The translations under genes were made by a program, and so were the position numbers. Under the pieces are notes generated by a model. That model was not told where the DNA came from. It searched no databases and saw nothing but the letters and a program-made list of their open reading frames with translations. This document shows positions 1 through 6,863 of a DNA stretch of 11,363 nucleotides, in pieces. Source of the stretch: an uncultured Rubrivivax sp. (GTDB lineage: Bacteria > Pseudomonadota > Gammaproteobacteria > Burkholderiales > Burkholderiaceae_C); NCBI GenBank assembly GCA_937967345.1, contig CALBTN010000250.1:1-11363 (forward strand), given 5' to 3'. Each line of letters starts with the position of its first letter. Position 1 is the first letter of the stretch.

Positions 1-306
1 GTGGGCGTCCAGGCCTTTCAGCTGGCGCGCCTTGACGATCATGTCCTTGAGCACCTTGTTGACGGCGTGGCCGATGTGGATCTGGCCGTTGGCATACGGC
101 GGGCCGTCGTGCAGGATGAACTTGGGCGCGTCGCGGCGCACGTCGCGCAGCTGCTTGTACAGGCCCTGGTGGTTCCATTGCTGCACCCAGCCCGGCTCGC
201 GCTTGGGCAGGTCGCCGCGCATCGGGAAGGGCGTGTCGGGCAGGTTCAGCGTGGCGCGGTAGTCCGCGCTGGCGGTGCTGGCAGGCTTGGGGGCGTCGGC
301 ATTCAT
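1..306 (-). CDS. ileS: Isoleucyl-tRNA synthetase, N-terminal 102 residues (runs off left edge)
   Basis: Class I aminoacyl-tRNA synthetase that charges tRNA-Ile in the cytoplasm. Only the first 102 codons are present; the gene continues beyond base 1. The ATG at 306-304 starts a peptide beginning MNADAPKP. Residues 38-46 carry the family's EPGWVQQWN stretch, and residues 65-80 read LHDGPPYANGQIHIGH, containing the HIGH ATP-binding signature at 77-80. The motif NKVLKDMIVKARQLKG follows, as in all bacterial IleS. A second ATG at 302 is out of frame. No good Shine-Dalgarno precedes the start. It lies 192 bp downstream of ribF on the same strand, the ribF-ileS order widely conserved in proteobacteria (usually followed by lspA, which would lie outside the window). 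Identification is very secure; only the missing C-terminus is unseen. Confidence 0.97.
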   Translation of the reverse strand, partial: MNADAPKPASTASADYRATLNLPDTPFPMRGDLPKREPGWVQQWNHQGLYKQLRDVRRDAPKFILHDGPPYANGQIHIGHAVNKVLKDMIVKARQLKGLDAH

Positions 307-475
307 GGTGGGCGGCAGCGCGGTGTGGCGCTGCAAGGCAATCGGCTTCGAGGGCAGGGGCGGCAGCAGCGGCGGCGCCGCTGGTGGCGCCGCGCGAGCG
401 CGTCAAATTCGATCGCGGGTGATCTGCCGGCCCATCGCGGCGGGCTCGGCGTGCGTGCTCGGTGCCATCGCGGCG

Positions 476-481
476 ATTCTA
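476..481 (-). promoter_or_regulatory. Possible -10 element upstream of ileS
   Basis: In the 192-bp gap between ribF and ileS, the minus strand reads TAGAAT at 481-476, a near-consensus sigma-70 -10 hexamer in an otherwise GC-rich gap. No convincing TTGACA-type -35 lies 16-18 bp upstream. It would give ileS its own promoter about 170 bp from the ATG in addition to readthrough from ribF. The rest of the gap shows no ORF or strong hairpin. This is a weak call from sequence alone. Confidence 0.25.
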
Positions 482-498
482 GCGGCCGGTCTGCGGGC

Positions 499-1476
499 TC
501 ACCGCGCGGCGAACCAGGCCCGCGCGTCGACCACGTCCCGGGCGATGCCGTCGCGCAGCGCGTCCATCGAGTCGTACTTGCGCTCGTCGTGGAACTTGTG
601 CAGCAGCTCGACCTTGACGCAGCGGCCGTAGGCGCCGTCGCGGCCCAGCGCGGCGGGCCACTGCAGGCAGTGCACCTCGAGCAGCTGGCGCCCGGCGTCC
701 TCGATCGTCGGGCGCACGCCCAGGCTGGCCACGCCGGGCAGCGTGGTGGCAGCGTCATCGCCTTCATCGGCCAGGCCGTGCACGCGCACCGCGAAGATGC
801 CCTGCGCGGCCGGGCGCGCATGGCCGAAGCGCAGGTTCAGCGTCGGCGTGCCCCACTCGCGGCCCAGCTTGCGGCCGTGCAGCACGTGGCCGCTGACGCT
901 GTACGGACGGCCCAGCAGCGCGGCGGCGCGCGCCATGTCGCCGTCGGCCAGCGCCTGGCGCACGGCGGAGCTGGACACGCGCAGGCCGTGCACCTCGTAG
1001 CTGAGCATGCGCGCGACGTCGAAGCCGGCGGCCGCGCCGGCGGCGTCGAGCAGTGCATAGTCGCCGGCGCGCCTGGCGCCGAAGCGGAAGTCGTCACCGA
1101 CCAGCACGTAGCGCGCGCCCAGGCCGCGTTGCAGCACGTCGCTGATGAAGGCCTGCGGCGACAGGCCGGCCAGGCGCGCGTCGAAGCGCATCACCACCGT
1201 CTGGTCGATGCCGCAGCGCTGCAGCTCGGCCAGCTTGTCGCGCAGCGTGGCCACGCGCCTTGGCGCGGCTTCGGGCGTGCCGGCACGGGCGGCGAACCAG
1301 TCGCGCGGGTGCGGCTCGAAGGTCATCACGCAGCTGGGCACGCCGCGGTGCCGCGCCTCGTTGGTCAGCAGCGCCAGCATCGCCTGGTGGCCGCGGTGCA
1401 CGCCGTCGAAGTTGCCGATGGTCAAGGCACAGGCCGGCGCGATGCCGTGGTGGTGCAATCCTCTGAAGACCTGCAT
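499..1476 (-). CDS. ribF: Bifunctional riboflavin kinase / FAD synthetase RibF
   Basis: Makes FMN from riboflavin and ATP, then FAD from FMN and ATP, in the cytoplasm. The 325-residue product has the standard two-domain layout. The N-terminal FMN adenylyltransferase domain shows GNFDGVHRGH (21-30), TFEPHPRDWF (52-61), LVGDDFRFG (125-133) and VSSSAVR (167-173, the family's ISST-like motif). The C-terminal riboflavin kinase domain shows GHVLHGRKLGREWGTPTLN (196-214; PTLN is the usual PTAN-type nucleotide site), SLGVRPTI (251-258), LEVHCLQW (265-273) and FHDERKYDSMDALRDGIARD near the end. I chose the ATG at 1476 (MQVFRGL); a GTG two codons upstream at 1482 is also in frame. The length is normal for the family. 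It lies 23 bp after the BON-domain gene and upstream of ileS, so it is probably cotranscribed with both. Confidence 0.96.
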   Translation of the reverse strand: MQVFRGLHHHGIAPACALTIGNFDGVHRGHQAMLALLTNEARHRGVPSCVMTFEPHPRDWFAARAGTPEAAPRRVATLRDKLAELQRCGIDQTVVMRFDARLAGLSPQAFISDVLQRGLGARYVLVGDDFRFGARRAGDYALLDAAGAAAGFDVARMLSYEVHGLRVSSSAVRQALADGDMARAAALLGRPYSVSGHVLHGRKLGREWGTPTLNLRFGHARPAAQGIFAVRVHGLADEGDDAATTLPGVASLGVRPTIEDAGRQLLEVHCLQWPAALGRDGAYGRCVKVELLHKFHDERKYDSMDALRDGIARDVVDARAWFAAR

Positions 1477-1499
1477 GCGCACCGATTATCGCGATGGCT

Positions 1500-2012
1500 T
1501 CAGCGCCGCGCCGGGCCGGGCTGCGGCGGCGCAGCGAACAGCCGGTAGGGCGGCCGTGCGCCGGGGCTGGTGCTGACGATGGCCAGCGCCTGCTGCACCT
1601 GGGGCACGCGGCGGATGAAGGCCTCGATCGCGGCGGCTTGCGCTGCCTTGGCCACGCAGCCTTCGACGTAGACGGTGCGTGCCTGCACCGTGATCCACAG
1701 CGTGGTGCCGGCCAGCGCGGCCTCGGCCGGCGCGGCGGCGCGGATGCGCGCCGCGATCTCGCGGTCCGCCGCGTAGGCGCTGGGCTGCGGGCAATCGGGC
1801 GCGCCGGCCAGCCAGCAGCTGGTGCCTTTCTCGGCGCGGTGGTGCGACTGCGCCAGCCGCTCGGCCTCGGTGGTGCGCGGTCCGGCCGGCTCCGGGCAGG
1901 CGGCGATGGCCGACGTGAGCTGGAAGAAGGGGTCGTCGAACCAGTTGCGCAGCGGCTGCGCGCTGGCGCTGGCTGCCGCGAGCGCGGCGGCGGCAACGGC
2001 GAGGTGGCGCAT
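1500..2012 (-). CDS. Secreted BON-domain protein of unknown function
   Basis: Product of 170 residues. MRHLAVAAAALAAASASA (1-18) looks like a Sec signal peptide with signal peptidase I cleavage before Gln19, so the mature protein should be periplasmic. Residues about 84-147 resemble a BON domain: an IAARIRAA helix, WITVQARTVYVEGCV strands (106-120), then an AIEAFIRRVPQVQQALAIVS helix-strand. BON domains occur in envelope and osmotic-stress proteins such as OsmY and are thought to bind membranes or ligands. The mature part has four cysteines (C39, C66, C74, C119), two in a CWLAGAPDC segment, so disulfides are plausible. The reading frame extends to 2084, but the ATG at 2012 is chosen because it begins the signal peptide. 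It lies between rsuA (112-bp gap) and ribF (23-bp gap) on the same strand. The biochemical role is unknown. Confidence 0.8.
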   Translation of the reverse strand: MRHLAVAAAALAAASASAQPLRNWFDDPFFQLTSAIAACPEPAGPRTTEAERLAQSHHRAEKGTSCWLAGAPDCPQPSAYAADREIAARIRAAAPAEAALAGTTLWITVQARTVYVEGCVAKAAQAAAIEAFIRRVPQVQQALAIVSTSPGARPPYRLFAAPPQPGPARR

Positions 2013-2124
2013 GGCGATCAAGCGGTGACGGAGCGCGGTGCTGGGCGCGACTGCGATCACGGCCGGTAGCGTAGCGCTGCGCACTGGATCGGGGGCAGGG
2101 CGGCTCGAGCGCGGGCGTCACGCC

Positions 2125-2823
2125 TCAAAGCCACGGCGCGACGGCGCTGCGTTCGACCCAGCGCCACTGCGCGGGCGGCAGCTCCGCCGGCAGATCGAGC
2201 TCGCCGAAACGCACACGCTGCAGCGCCAGCACGCGGTTGCCCACTGCGGCGAGCATGCGCTTGACCTGGTGGTACTTGCCTTCGGTCAGCGTCAGGCGCA
2301 CTGCGCGTTCGCCCACCGCCTCGCACGCCGCGGCGCGCACCGGCCGCGGGTCGTCGTGCAGCACCACGCCATGCAGCAGCTGCTCCACCTGCGCCGGTGT
2401 CACCGCGGCGGCGCACTCGGCGACATAGACCTTGGGGACGTGCCACTTGGGCGAGGTCAGTTGGTGGATCAGCGCGCCGTCATCGCTGAGCAGCAGCAGC
2501 CCGGTGGTGTCGGCGTCGAGCCGGCCCACCGGCTGCACGCCGCGCGTGCGCAGCGGCGCCGGCAGCAGGCTCAGCACGCTGGGATGGTGGCGCGGCTGGC
2601 GCGAGCATTCGTAACCCGCCGGCTTGTTGAGCATCAGCAGCGCCTTGGCCTGGTACGCCCAGGCCTGGCCGCGTACCATGAACTCCAAGGCCTGTGTGGC
2701 GAACTCGCCGTGCGGGTCGTCGGCGATGCGGCCGTCGAGTTGCACCAGGCCGGCGCGGATCAGCGCATCGCACTCGCGCCGGCTGCCGAAGCCCTGGCTG
2801 AACAGGATCTGCCGCAGCTGCAC
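2125..2823 (-). CDS. rsuA: RsuA-type 16S rRNA pseudouridine synthase
   Basis: Converts a uridine of 16S rRNA (U516 for E. coli RsuA) to pseudouridine. The 232-residue product has an S4-like RNA-binding domain at about 1-50 (MQLRQILFSQGFGSRREC..LIRAGLVQLDG), then the RsuA/RluB/E/F catalytic domain: LNKPAGYECS (65-74), the catalytic motif GRLDADTTGLLLLSDDG (100-116) with Asp103 as nucleophile, LTSPKWHVPKVY (122-133), and EGKYHQVKRMLAAVGNRV (181-198). The start is taken as the GTG at 2823: the protein then begins as this subfamily normally does, and that GTG lies one base after the TGA of the upstream gene (TGACGTG), favouring translational coupling. A longer frame to 3024 only shadows the upstream gene. 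The assignment to RsuA within the RsuA/RluB/E/F family rests on length and the ECS motif; exact target specificity is not proven. Confidence 0.9.
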   Translation of the reverse strand: MQLRQILFSQGFGSRRECDALIRAGLVQLDGRIADDPHGEFATQALEFMVRGQAWAYQAKALLMLNKPAGYECSRQPRHHPSVLSLLPAPLRTRGVQPVGRLDADTTGLLLLSDDGALIHQLTSPKWHVPKVYVAECAAAVTPAQVEQLLHGVVLHDDPRPVRAAACEAVGERAVRLTLTEGKYHQVKRMLAAVGNRVLALQRVRFGELDLPAELPPAQWRWVERSAVAPWL

Positions 2824-2824
2824 G

Positions 2825-3748
2825 TCAGGCTTGCAGCCGTTGCCAGGCGCGCGCGCTGCGCTGGCTGCGCGCCGAGGCCGCCACCTCGAACAGCGCAGCG
2901 TCGCGTTGCCAGCGCTGCGCCGCCGGGTCGGCGCCGGCCGCGGCCCACAGCGCGGTGGCCGCGTCGTACAGCGTGTGGGCCTGCGCCAGCGCGCCGGCCA
3001 GCACCACCTGGGTGGCCGGCGCATCGGCGGCTGCGCTGCACAGCGTGGCCAGCGTCAGCAGCGTGGCGCACAGCGGCTCGGTGAAGCCGCCAGGCCAGCC
3101 GCGCTGGCGGGCCTCGCGCAGCAGGTAGGCCAGCACCGCCAACGTGACGTGGATGTCCTCGATCGTGCGAAAGGGCTTCACGCAGGCGTCGTAGCCGTCG
3201 CCGGGCAGCAGCGCCGCGGCGTCAACCTGCACGCCGTCGAGCTGCACCCGCGCATGCGGCACCTCGGGCACGAAGCGGGTGGGCGGCATCGCCAGCAGCT
3301 GCAGCCCGGGCGTGCCGGCGGCGACACGCGCCACCTTCAACTGTGGCCGCGGGCCGTCAGTGGCCAGCGCGCCGACGACCAGCAGCAGCGTGCTGTCGGG
3401 CCCGAGCGTGGTCCAGCGCTTGGCGCCGTCGATGCGCACGCCGCCATGCGCGGTGGGTGTGAAGCGGGTGCGGATGTCGCGTGGCCGGTTGCCGCCGTCC
3501 TCGGTGACGCACAGCGCGGCGAGGGTGCCCGGCGCCAGCCCGGGCAGCAGCGCGCGCAGCGCGGCCTGGTAGCCGCTGGCGAAAGCCCAGCCGACGCGGT
3601 CGGCATCGAAGCCGCCGAGCATGGCCTGCGCCGCGGTCGAGCCGGCTTGCGCCGCGCCGTCGCGCCAGCGCGGCCACCACTGCGCGACGCTGTCGCGCGG
3701 CGGCACCGCGGTGGCCGCGCGCAGGCAGGTGTCGATGGCTTCAAGCAT
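2825..3748 (-). CDS. Short acyl-CoA dehydrogenase-like protein
   Basis: A 307-residue protein, clearly shorter than typical acyl-CoA dehydrogenases (about 380). The middle beta-domain is recognisable: LCVTEDGGNRPRDIRTRF (79-96), GGVRIDGAKRWTTLGPDSTLLLVV (102-125), and an EVPHARVQLDGVQVDAAALLPGDGYD stretch (162-187), the region where typical family members read a VP..N.LG segment. The usual long N-terminal helical domain is reduced to about 75 residues. The C-terminal half is helical but shows neither the RKQFG nor the HGGxG motif, and no Tyr-Glu-Gly active-site segment. It may therefore be a catalytically unusual or inactive member. The ATG at 3748 (MLEAIDTC) is the first plausible start; upstream codons run into the divergent promoter region. 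It is followed after one base by the rsuA GTG. Substrate unknown. Confidence 0.72.
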   Translation of the reverse strand: MLEAIDTCLRAATAVPPRDSVAQWWPRWRDGAAQAGSTAAQAMLGGFDADRVGWAFASGYQAALRALLPGLAPGTLAALCVTEDGGNRPRDIRTRFTPTAHGGVRIDGAKRWTTLGPDSTLLLVVGALATDGPRPQLKVARVAAGTPGLQLLAMPPTRFVPEVPHARVQLDGVQVDAAALLPGDGYDACVKPFRTIEDIHVTLAVLAYLLREARQRGWPGGFTEPLCATLLTLATLCSAAADAPATQVVLAGALAQAHTLYDAATALWAAAGADPAAQRWQRDAALFEVAASARSQRSARAWQRLQA

Positions 3749-3839
3749 GGGTGGTGGGGCAGGGCACGAACCGGCGCATGGTAGCCGCGGCCGGCGCCGA
3801 AGACCCCCTTCGCGGACGTGGCCTTGCGCGGTGAATCTA

Positions 3840-3862
3840 AAGATGCATCTTTGATGAATCTT
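3840..3862. promoter_or_regulatory. Putative NsrR-type operator upstream of the cbb3-like oxidase operon
   Basis: An AT-rich island in GC-rich surroundings. The left half AAGATGCATCT (3840-3850), one central T (3851) and the right half TGATGAATCTT (3852-3862, reverse complement AAGATTCATCA) form an 11-1-11 dyad with 9 of 11 positions matching. This geometry and the AAGATGCAT half-site resemble the known binding consensus of NsrR, the Fe-S nitric-oxide-sensing repressor. A second symmetry overlaps: AAAGATGCATCTTT (3839-3852) is a perfect 14-bp palindrome. The site ends 101 bp before the ccoN ATG and abuts a possible -10. The match to NsrR comes from recalled consensus, not a scan; no nsrR gene lies in the window. 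Confidence 0.6.
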
Positions 3863-3867
3863 ATGAT
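3862..3867 (+). promoter_or_regulatory. Candidate -10 hexamer for ccoN operon
   Basis: TATGAT at 3862-3867 differs from TATAAT at one position and lies inside a small inverted repeat, GAATC-TTAT-GATTC (3856-3869). The -35 region 16-18 bp upstream (around 3838-3845) falls within the putative operator and has no good TTGACA match, as is common for activated or weak promoters. A repressor bound at 3840-3862 would block this promoter. The untranslated leader would be roughly 90 nt. Confidence 0.4.
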
Positions 3868-3963
3868 TCGCCCCCGAGAAACAGCGCCGCCGGACCCCAC
3901 GCCAGGCGGCGCCGACGCAACGACTCGACGCCGCGCGCGTCCGCCGCGAAAGGAACCACACCG

Positions 3964-5619
3964 ATGGACAGTGCCGTCTTGAGCCTGCTGGGGGCCTTCG
4001 TGCTGTCGGTGATCGGCCTGCTGGTGTTCGTCTGGTCGATGCGCAAGGGCCTGCTGGTGGAGAACCCCAAGGCGGCGTCGGTGATCTTCGCCCGCGGCGA
4101 GATCGGCCAGGTCGACGACCCGGCGCTGCGCGGCGCCGGCCGCGCCGAACTGCAGGCCGCTGCCGCCGAGCCCGGCGACAGCATGCACCTGCCTGACGAG
4201 CACGAGCTGGACCAGCGCGTCGAGGCCGACCGTTCCAGCGCCTTTCCGGTGTTCATGTTCATCGCCTTCGCCTGCTTCTGGCTGGTGCTGGGCTCGACCG
4301 CGGGGCTGACCGCGTCGCTCAAGCTGCACATGCCCGACTGGCTGGTGGGCGAGGCCTGGCAGACCTTCGGGCGCATGCGCACGATGCACCTGACCGCGGT
4401 GCTGTACGGCTGGATCACCAACGCGTCGCTGGGCGTGATCATCTGGCTGCTGCCGCGGCTGCTGCGCACGCCGCTCGTGGGGCCGATGTGGGTGATGCTG
4501 GGCGGCGCGCTGGTCAACGCCGGCATCGTCAGCGCGATCGGCGCCTTCGGCGCGGGCTGGACCGACGGCATGGAGTACCTCGAGATCCCGTGGCAGATCG
4601 GCGTGTTCATCGTCGCCGGCATGGTGTGCATCATCGGCCCGGTGCTGTACACGCTGGTCAACCGCAAGGTGGAGTCGCTGTACGTCAGCGTGTGGTACCA
4701 CGTGGCCGCGCTGCTGTGGATCACGCTGCTGTTCGTGGTGGCCAAGCTGCCCGGCGTGCACTTCGGCGTGCAGCAGGCGATGACCAACTGGTGGTACGGC
4801 CACAACGTGCTGGGCCTGTGGTTCACGCCGGTCAGCGTGGGCGCGATCTACTACTTCCTGCCCAAGATCATCGGCCGCCCGGTGCGCTCGTACAACCTGT
4901 CGATCCTGGGTTTCTGGACGCTGGCGTTCTTCTACGCGCAGGTCGGCGGCCACCACCTGGTGGGCGGGCCGGTGCCCGGCTGGCTGATCACGCTGTCGAT
5001 CGTGCAGAGCATGATGATGATCATCCCGGTGGCGGCCTTCACCATCAACATGGCCGGCACGATGTGGGGCCGCATGCACCTGGCGCGCCATTCGCCGACG
5101 CTGCGCTTCATGATGTTCGGCGGCCTGATGTACATGCTGTCGTCGCTGCAGGGCTCGTTCGAGGCGCTGCGCGGCATCAACCAGATCACCCACTTCACCC
5201 ACTTCACGGTGGCGCATGCGCACCTGGGCGCGTACGGCTTCGTCACCATGGTGCTGTTCGGCGCGATCTACTTCATGCTGCCGCGCGTGCTGCACTGGGA
5301 GTGGCCGTACCCGCGGCTGATCTCGCTGCAGTTCTGGCTGGCGGCGGTGGGCATCGGCATCTACTTCGTCGGCCTGAGCATCGGCGGCTGGCTGCAGGGC
5401 GTGGCGATGCTCGACGGCACGCGGCCGTTCATGGAATCGGTGCAGGTCACGCTGCCGTATCTGCAATCGCGCAGCGTGGGCGGCGCACTGATGCTGGCCA
5501 GCCACCTGGTCTTCGTCGGCCACTTCCTGGCGATGGTGTTGCGCTTCGGGCCGACGCGCACCGGCGCGGCGCTGTTCTCGTCCAAGGCCGAAGCGCTGGG
5601 GTTGGCACATGGAGAATGA
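3964..5619 (+). CDS. ccoN: cbb3-type cytochrome c oxidase subunit I with N-terminal CcoS-like extension
   Basis: Catalytic heme-copper subunit that reduces O2 in the inner membrane. All expected ligands align with Pseudomonas stutzeri CcoN: H142 and H420 for low-spin heme b, H418 for heme b3, H280 (WWYGHN), H330 and H331 (GGHH) for CuB. Y324, six residues before the His pair, matches the cross-linked tyrosine; nitric oxide reductases lack it, so this is an oxidase-type centre. The Glu pair in EYLEIPW (E204, E207) is also kept. Unlike classical CcoN, the first ~90 residues form an extra module: a TM helix (5-24), then WSMRKGLLVENPKAASVIF, resembling the small assembly protein CcoS, then an acidic linker. 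About 13 TM helices are expected in all. An AAAGGA Shine-Dalgarno (3949-3954) lies 9 bp before the ATG. First gene of a five-gene operon; its end overlaps ccoO by 11 bp. Confidence 0.95.
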   Translation: MDSAVLSLLGAFVLSVIGLLVFVWSMRKGLLVENPKAASVIFARGEIGQVDDPALRGAGRAELQAAAAEPGDSMHLPDEHELDQRVEADRSSAFPVFMFIAFACFWLVLGSTAGLTASLKLHMPDWLVGEAWQTFGRMRTMHLTAVLYGWITNASLGVIIWLLPRLLRTPLVGPMWVMLGGALVNAGIVSAIGAFGAGWTDGMEYLEIPWQIGVFIVAGMVCIIGPVLYTLVNRKVESLYVSVWYHVAALLWITLLFVVAKLPGVHFGVQQAMTNWWYGHNVLGLWFTPVSVGAIYYFLPKIIGRPVRSYNLSILGFWTLAFFYAQVGGHHLVGGPVPGWLITLSIVQSMMMIIPVAAFTINMAGTMWGRMHLARHSPTLRFMMFGGLMYMLSSLQGSFEALRGINQITHFTHFTVAHAHLGAYGFVTMVLFGAIYFMLPRVLHWEWPYPRLISLQFWLAAVGIGIYFVGLSIGGWLQGVAMLDGTRPFMESVQVTLPYLQSRSVGGALMLASHLVFVGHFLAMVLRFGPTRTGAALFSSKAEALGLAHGE

Positions 5620-6235
5620 AGTCAAGCTCGCCGCCGGCGCCATGGTGACGCTGGGCCTGGCCACCGCCGCGCTGATGGTGCTGCCTTACATCCAGGTGCG
5701 CGACGTGCGGCCGCCCGACGGGCTGAAGCCCTACACCAGCGCCGAGCGGCGCGGGCGCGCCGCCTACATCGCCAACGGCTGCATGTACTGCCACACGCAG
5801 CAGCCGCGCGACCGCAGCTTCGGCCCCGATGCCGAGCGCGGCTGGGGCCGCGCGTCGGTGCCGGCCGACTACTACTACGACAAGCCGCACCTGCTGGGCA
5901 GCATGCGCACCGGGCCCGACCTGCTGAACATCGGCGTGCGCCAGCCGAGCAAGGACTGGCAGCTGGGCCACCTGTACCAGCCGCGCGCCTACGTGCCCGG
6001 CTCGATCATGCCGGCCTACCCGTACCTGTTCGAGACCAAGGCCGCGGCCGAGCCGGGCGACGAAGAGGTCAAGCTGCCGCCGGGCTTCGCCCCGGCCGGC
6101 CAGGTGGTGGTGGCGCTGCCCGAGGCGCTGGACCTGGTGAAGTACCTGCAAAGCCTGGACCGCAGCTACCCGGTGCTGCCGCCGCCGCCGCGCGATGCCG
6201 CCGCACCGGTCGCGCCCGCCAAGCCGGCGTCCTGA
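5609..6235 (+). CDS. ccoO: cbb3-type cytochrome c oxidase subunit II (monoheme cytochrome c)
   Basis: Membrane-anchored c-type cytochrome that passes electrons to CcoN. The product has 208 residues, the usual CcoO length. One N-terminal TM helix (about 7-29) anchors a periplasmic domain. GRAAYIANGCMYCHTQ (49-64) holds the covalent heme site C58-x-x-C61-H62. The family landmarks GSMRTGPDLLNIG (97-109), HLYQPRAYVPGSIMPAYPYL (121-140) follow; M134 is the expected axial ligand. A proline/alanine-rich tail ends the protein. The ATG at 5609 overlaps the last 11 bp of ccoN, so translation is probably coupled. CcoO normally sits beside CcoN in every cbb3 operon, which supports the identification. Confidence 0.95.
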   Translation: MENEVKLAAGAMVTLGLATAALMVLPYIQVRDVRPPDGLKPYTSAERRGRAAYIANGCMYCHTQQPRDRSFGPDAERGWGRASVPADYYYDKPHLLGSMRTGPDLLNIGVRQPSKDWQLGHLYQPRAYVPGSIMPAYPYLFETKAAAEPGDEEVKLPPGFAPAGQVVVALPEALDLVKYLQSLDRSYPVLPPPPRDAAAPVAPAKPAS

Positions 6236-6250
6236 CGGAGCGTTTCACCC

Positions 6251-6850
6251 ATGTCCACCGACACCACCGACCCCAACCGCTCGCAGCAGCGCGAGAACGC
6301 CGACCCCGAGGAGTCGATCCGCCCGATCCCGCTGGCCGCGGCCGCCATCACCTTGGTGATGGTGCTGTTCGGCGTGGGCTACATCTTCACCTCGGAGCCG
6401 CTGGCCAACAGCGCGCTGGGCGACCAGCGCACGCTGGCCGACCTGTCCGGCCCGGCGCCTGCCCCCGCCGGTGCCGCGGTCGACGGCAAGGCGCTGTTCG
6501 CCGCGCACTGCGCGGCCTGCCACCAGGCCACCGGCAAGGGCGTGCCCGGGGTGTTCCCGCCGCTCGATGGCTCCGAATGGGTCAACCGCACACCGCGCGT
6601 GCTGGCCAACATCTTGCTGCACGGCGTGACCGGCAGCATCGTCGTCGCCGGCAACGACTACAACGGCAGCATGCCCAGCTTCGCCCATCTGGGCGACGCC
6701 GAACTCGCGGCGCTGGCCAGCTACATCCGCGCGAGCTGGGGCAACAAGGCCGAAGCGCTGCTGCCCGAGCTGTTCGCGCAGGAGCGCAAGAGCAGCGAGC
6801 GCAGCACGCCGTTCGAAGGCGGTGCCGCGCTCGAGGCGCTGGGCCACTGA
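6251..6850 (+). CDS. Membrane-anchored monoheme cytochrome c (third oxidase subunit, in the CcoP position)
   Basis: A 199-residue protein with a cytoplasmic N-terminus rich in polar residues, one TM helix (about 27-46) and a periplasmic cytochrome c domain. The heme site is C87-AA-C90-H91 in GKALFAAHCAACHQATGKG; M141 in NGSMPSFAHLGDAELAALASYIRASWGN is the probable axial ligand. This is a class I cytochrome c fold with a single heme, whereas canonical CcoP has two. A charged, probably flexible tail of about 30 residues follows. A GGAG Shine-Dalgarno at 6237-6240 sits 10 bp before the ATG and 15 bp separates it from ccoO. It probably receives electrons from soluble carriers and feeds CcoO, replacing CcoP; this role is inferred from position. 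Confidence 0.88.
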   Translation: MSTDTTDPNRSQQRENADPEESIRPIPLAAAAITLVMVLFGVGYIFTSEPLANSALGDQRTLADLSGPAPAPAGAAVDGKALFAAHCAACHQATGKGVPGVFPPLDGSEWVNRTPRVLANILLHGVTGSIVVAGNDYNGSMPSFAHLGDAELAALASYIRASWGNKAEALLPELFAQERKSSERSTPFEGGAALEALGH

Positions 6851-6863
6851 CGCCGCTGCGCCG

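Noticed and set aside
1485..1490. GATAAT on the minus strand just before ribF as a -10 element.
   Set aside because: It would place the transcription start almost at the ribF ATG and has no -35; cotranscription from the gene 23 bp upstream is simpler.
3798..3812. Hairpin CGAAG-ACCCC-CTTCG in the divergent intergenic region.
   Set aside because: Only 5 bp of stem, no T-run and no clear relation to a start codon; expected by chance at this GC content.
3851..3864. A possible FNR/ANR box beginning TTGAT at 3851.
   Set aside because: The second half-site (ATCAA) is not present at the required spacing; the sequence continues GAATCTTAT. The bases fit the NsrR-like dyad better.
3964..5619. The heme-copper subunit as a nitric oxide reductase (NorB-type).
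   Set aside because: Tyr324, the equivalent of the oxidase cross-linked tyrosine, is present six residues before the CuB His pair, and CcoO beside it is a standard cbb3 subunit. NO reduction remains possible only as a side activity.
3337..5664. A 775-codon open frame on the minus strand antisense to ccoN, and similar long frames opposite other genes (for example 1-1548 on the plus strand).
   Set aside because: These come from the high GC content and third-position bias of the real genes. Their translations are Arg/Ala/His-rich without any recognisable domain, while the opposite strand encodes clear ccoN, ribF and ileS.
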